The notes below the pieces were generated by a model. The model searched no databases, had not been told where the DNA came from, and saw only the letters and a program-made list of their open reading frames with translations. A stretch of 64,000 nt of DNA from Antedon mediterranea (lineage: Eukaryota > Echinodermata > Crinoidea > Comatulida > Antedonidae): positions 9,779,932 through 9,843,931 of the forward strand of contig NC_092679.1 in assembly GCF_964355755.1 (NCBI RefSeq), in the 5' to 3' direction. The position numbers were made by a program, and so were the translations under genes. Below are positions 63,538-64,000 of the stretch, piece by piece. The first letter of the stretch is position 1. Each line of letters opens with the position of its first letter.

Positions 63538-64000
63538 TCGCTGAACTATCTATCTCTCTCTCGCTGATCTATCTGTCTCTCGCTGATCTATCTATCTCTC
63601 TCTCGCTGATCTATCTATCTGTCTTTTGCTGATCTATCTATCTCTCTCTCGCTGATCTGTCTATCTCTCTCTCGCTGATCTATCTCTCTCTCGCCGATCT
63701 ATCTCTCTCTCGCTGATCTATCTCTCTCTCTCGCTGATCTATCTATCTCTCGCTGATCTATCTCTCTCTCGCTGATCTATCTCTCTCTCTCGCTGATTTA
63801 TCTCTCTCGCGCTGATCTATCTATCTCTCGCTGATCTATCTCTCTCTCTCTCTCGCTGATCTATCTATCTCTCTCTCGCTGATCTATCTCTCTCTCGCTG
63901 ATCTATCTCTCTCTCTCTCTCGCTGATCTATCTGTCTCTCGCTGATCTATCTCTCTCTCGCTGATCTATCTCTCTCTCGCTGATCTATCTCTCTCTCTCG
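61501..64000. repeat. 19-bp CT-rich satellite, block 4, continuing past the window
   Basis: Same family with more CTATCTATCTGTCTC variants and three long pure (CT)n runs (about 61501-61545, 62541-62620 and 63485-63535). The GTCTTTTGCTGATC marker occurs at about 61632, 63243 and 63621. Confidence 0.95.

Overview
This window is AT-rich, repeat-dominated eukaryotic DNA. Nothing in it looks like an intact host protein-coding gene. The evidence is LINE and SINE retroelements, a DNA transposon with long terminal inverted repeats, RNA polymerase III-type genes with A and B boxes, and tens of kilobases of satellite. Frequent AGGCCTA-type words and an L2-type LINE suggest a marine deuterostome invertebrate, perhaps an echinoderm. 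That is a guess from composition and repeat families.

Layout. (1) 1-1145: the degraded 3' end of a plus-strand LINE, with a stem-loop and an A-rich tail. (2) 1146-18917: a tandem array of roughly 55-58 monomers of about 255 bp. Each carries a minus-strand tRNA-like unit: TATA-like box, A box, B box and T-run terminator. Inside it lies a higher-order repeat of exactly 3573 bp in three apparently identical copies (about 1937-12655). Each copy contains a 1.05-kb module with four valine-type tRNA-like genes, twelve in all. The rest of the array (12656-18917) shows an older 1.82-kb period. (3) 18918-21010: a tRNA-headed SINE-like element, then non-coding DNA with a 70-bp direct repeat. (4) 21011-21517: a minisatellite of hairpin-forming 20-mers. 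(5) 21542-22390: a flank sequence followed by a short 19-bp pyrimidine satellite; the same flank and satellite start recur at 28592. (6) 22391-28591: a near full-length but dead L2-type LINE on the minus strand. ORF1 has an RNase H1-like hybrid-binding domain, coiled coil and SGNH esterase; ORF2 has an endonuclease and a reverse transcriptase. A 926-bp Mutator-like non-autonomous DNA transposon sits in its 3' UTR. (7) 28794-64000: more than 33 kb of the 19-bp CT-rich satellite, broken by a 2.3-kb unique island (37065-39375) and a 100-bp assembly gap (61401-61500).

The two satellites evolve by block duplication. The tRNA-like array has 3573-bp and 1.82-kb periods. The CT satellite has dispersed block copies at offsets of about 0.56, 1.7, 2.0, 3.0, 3.2 and 5.5 kb. 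The unique island has an apparent empty-site copy at about 42574, where its two satellite flanks are directly joined. The most unusual parts are the large tandem array of pol III-like units with embedded valine-type tRNAs, the hybrid-binding domain in the L2 ORF1, and the island with its empty-site allele in satellite DNA.
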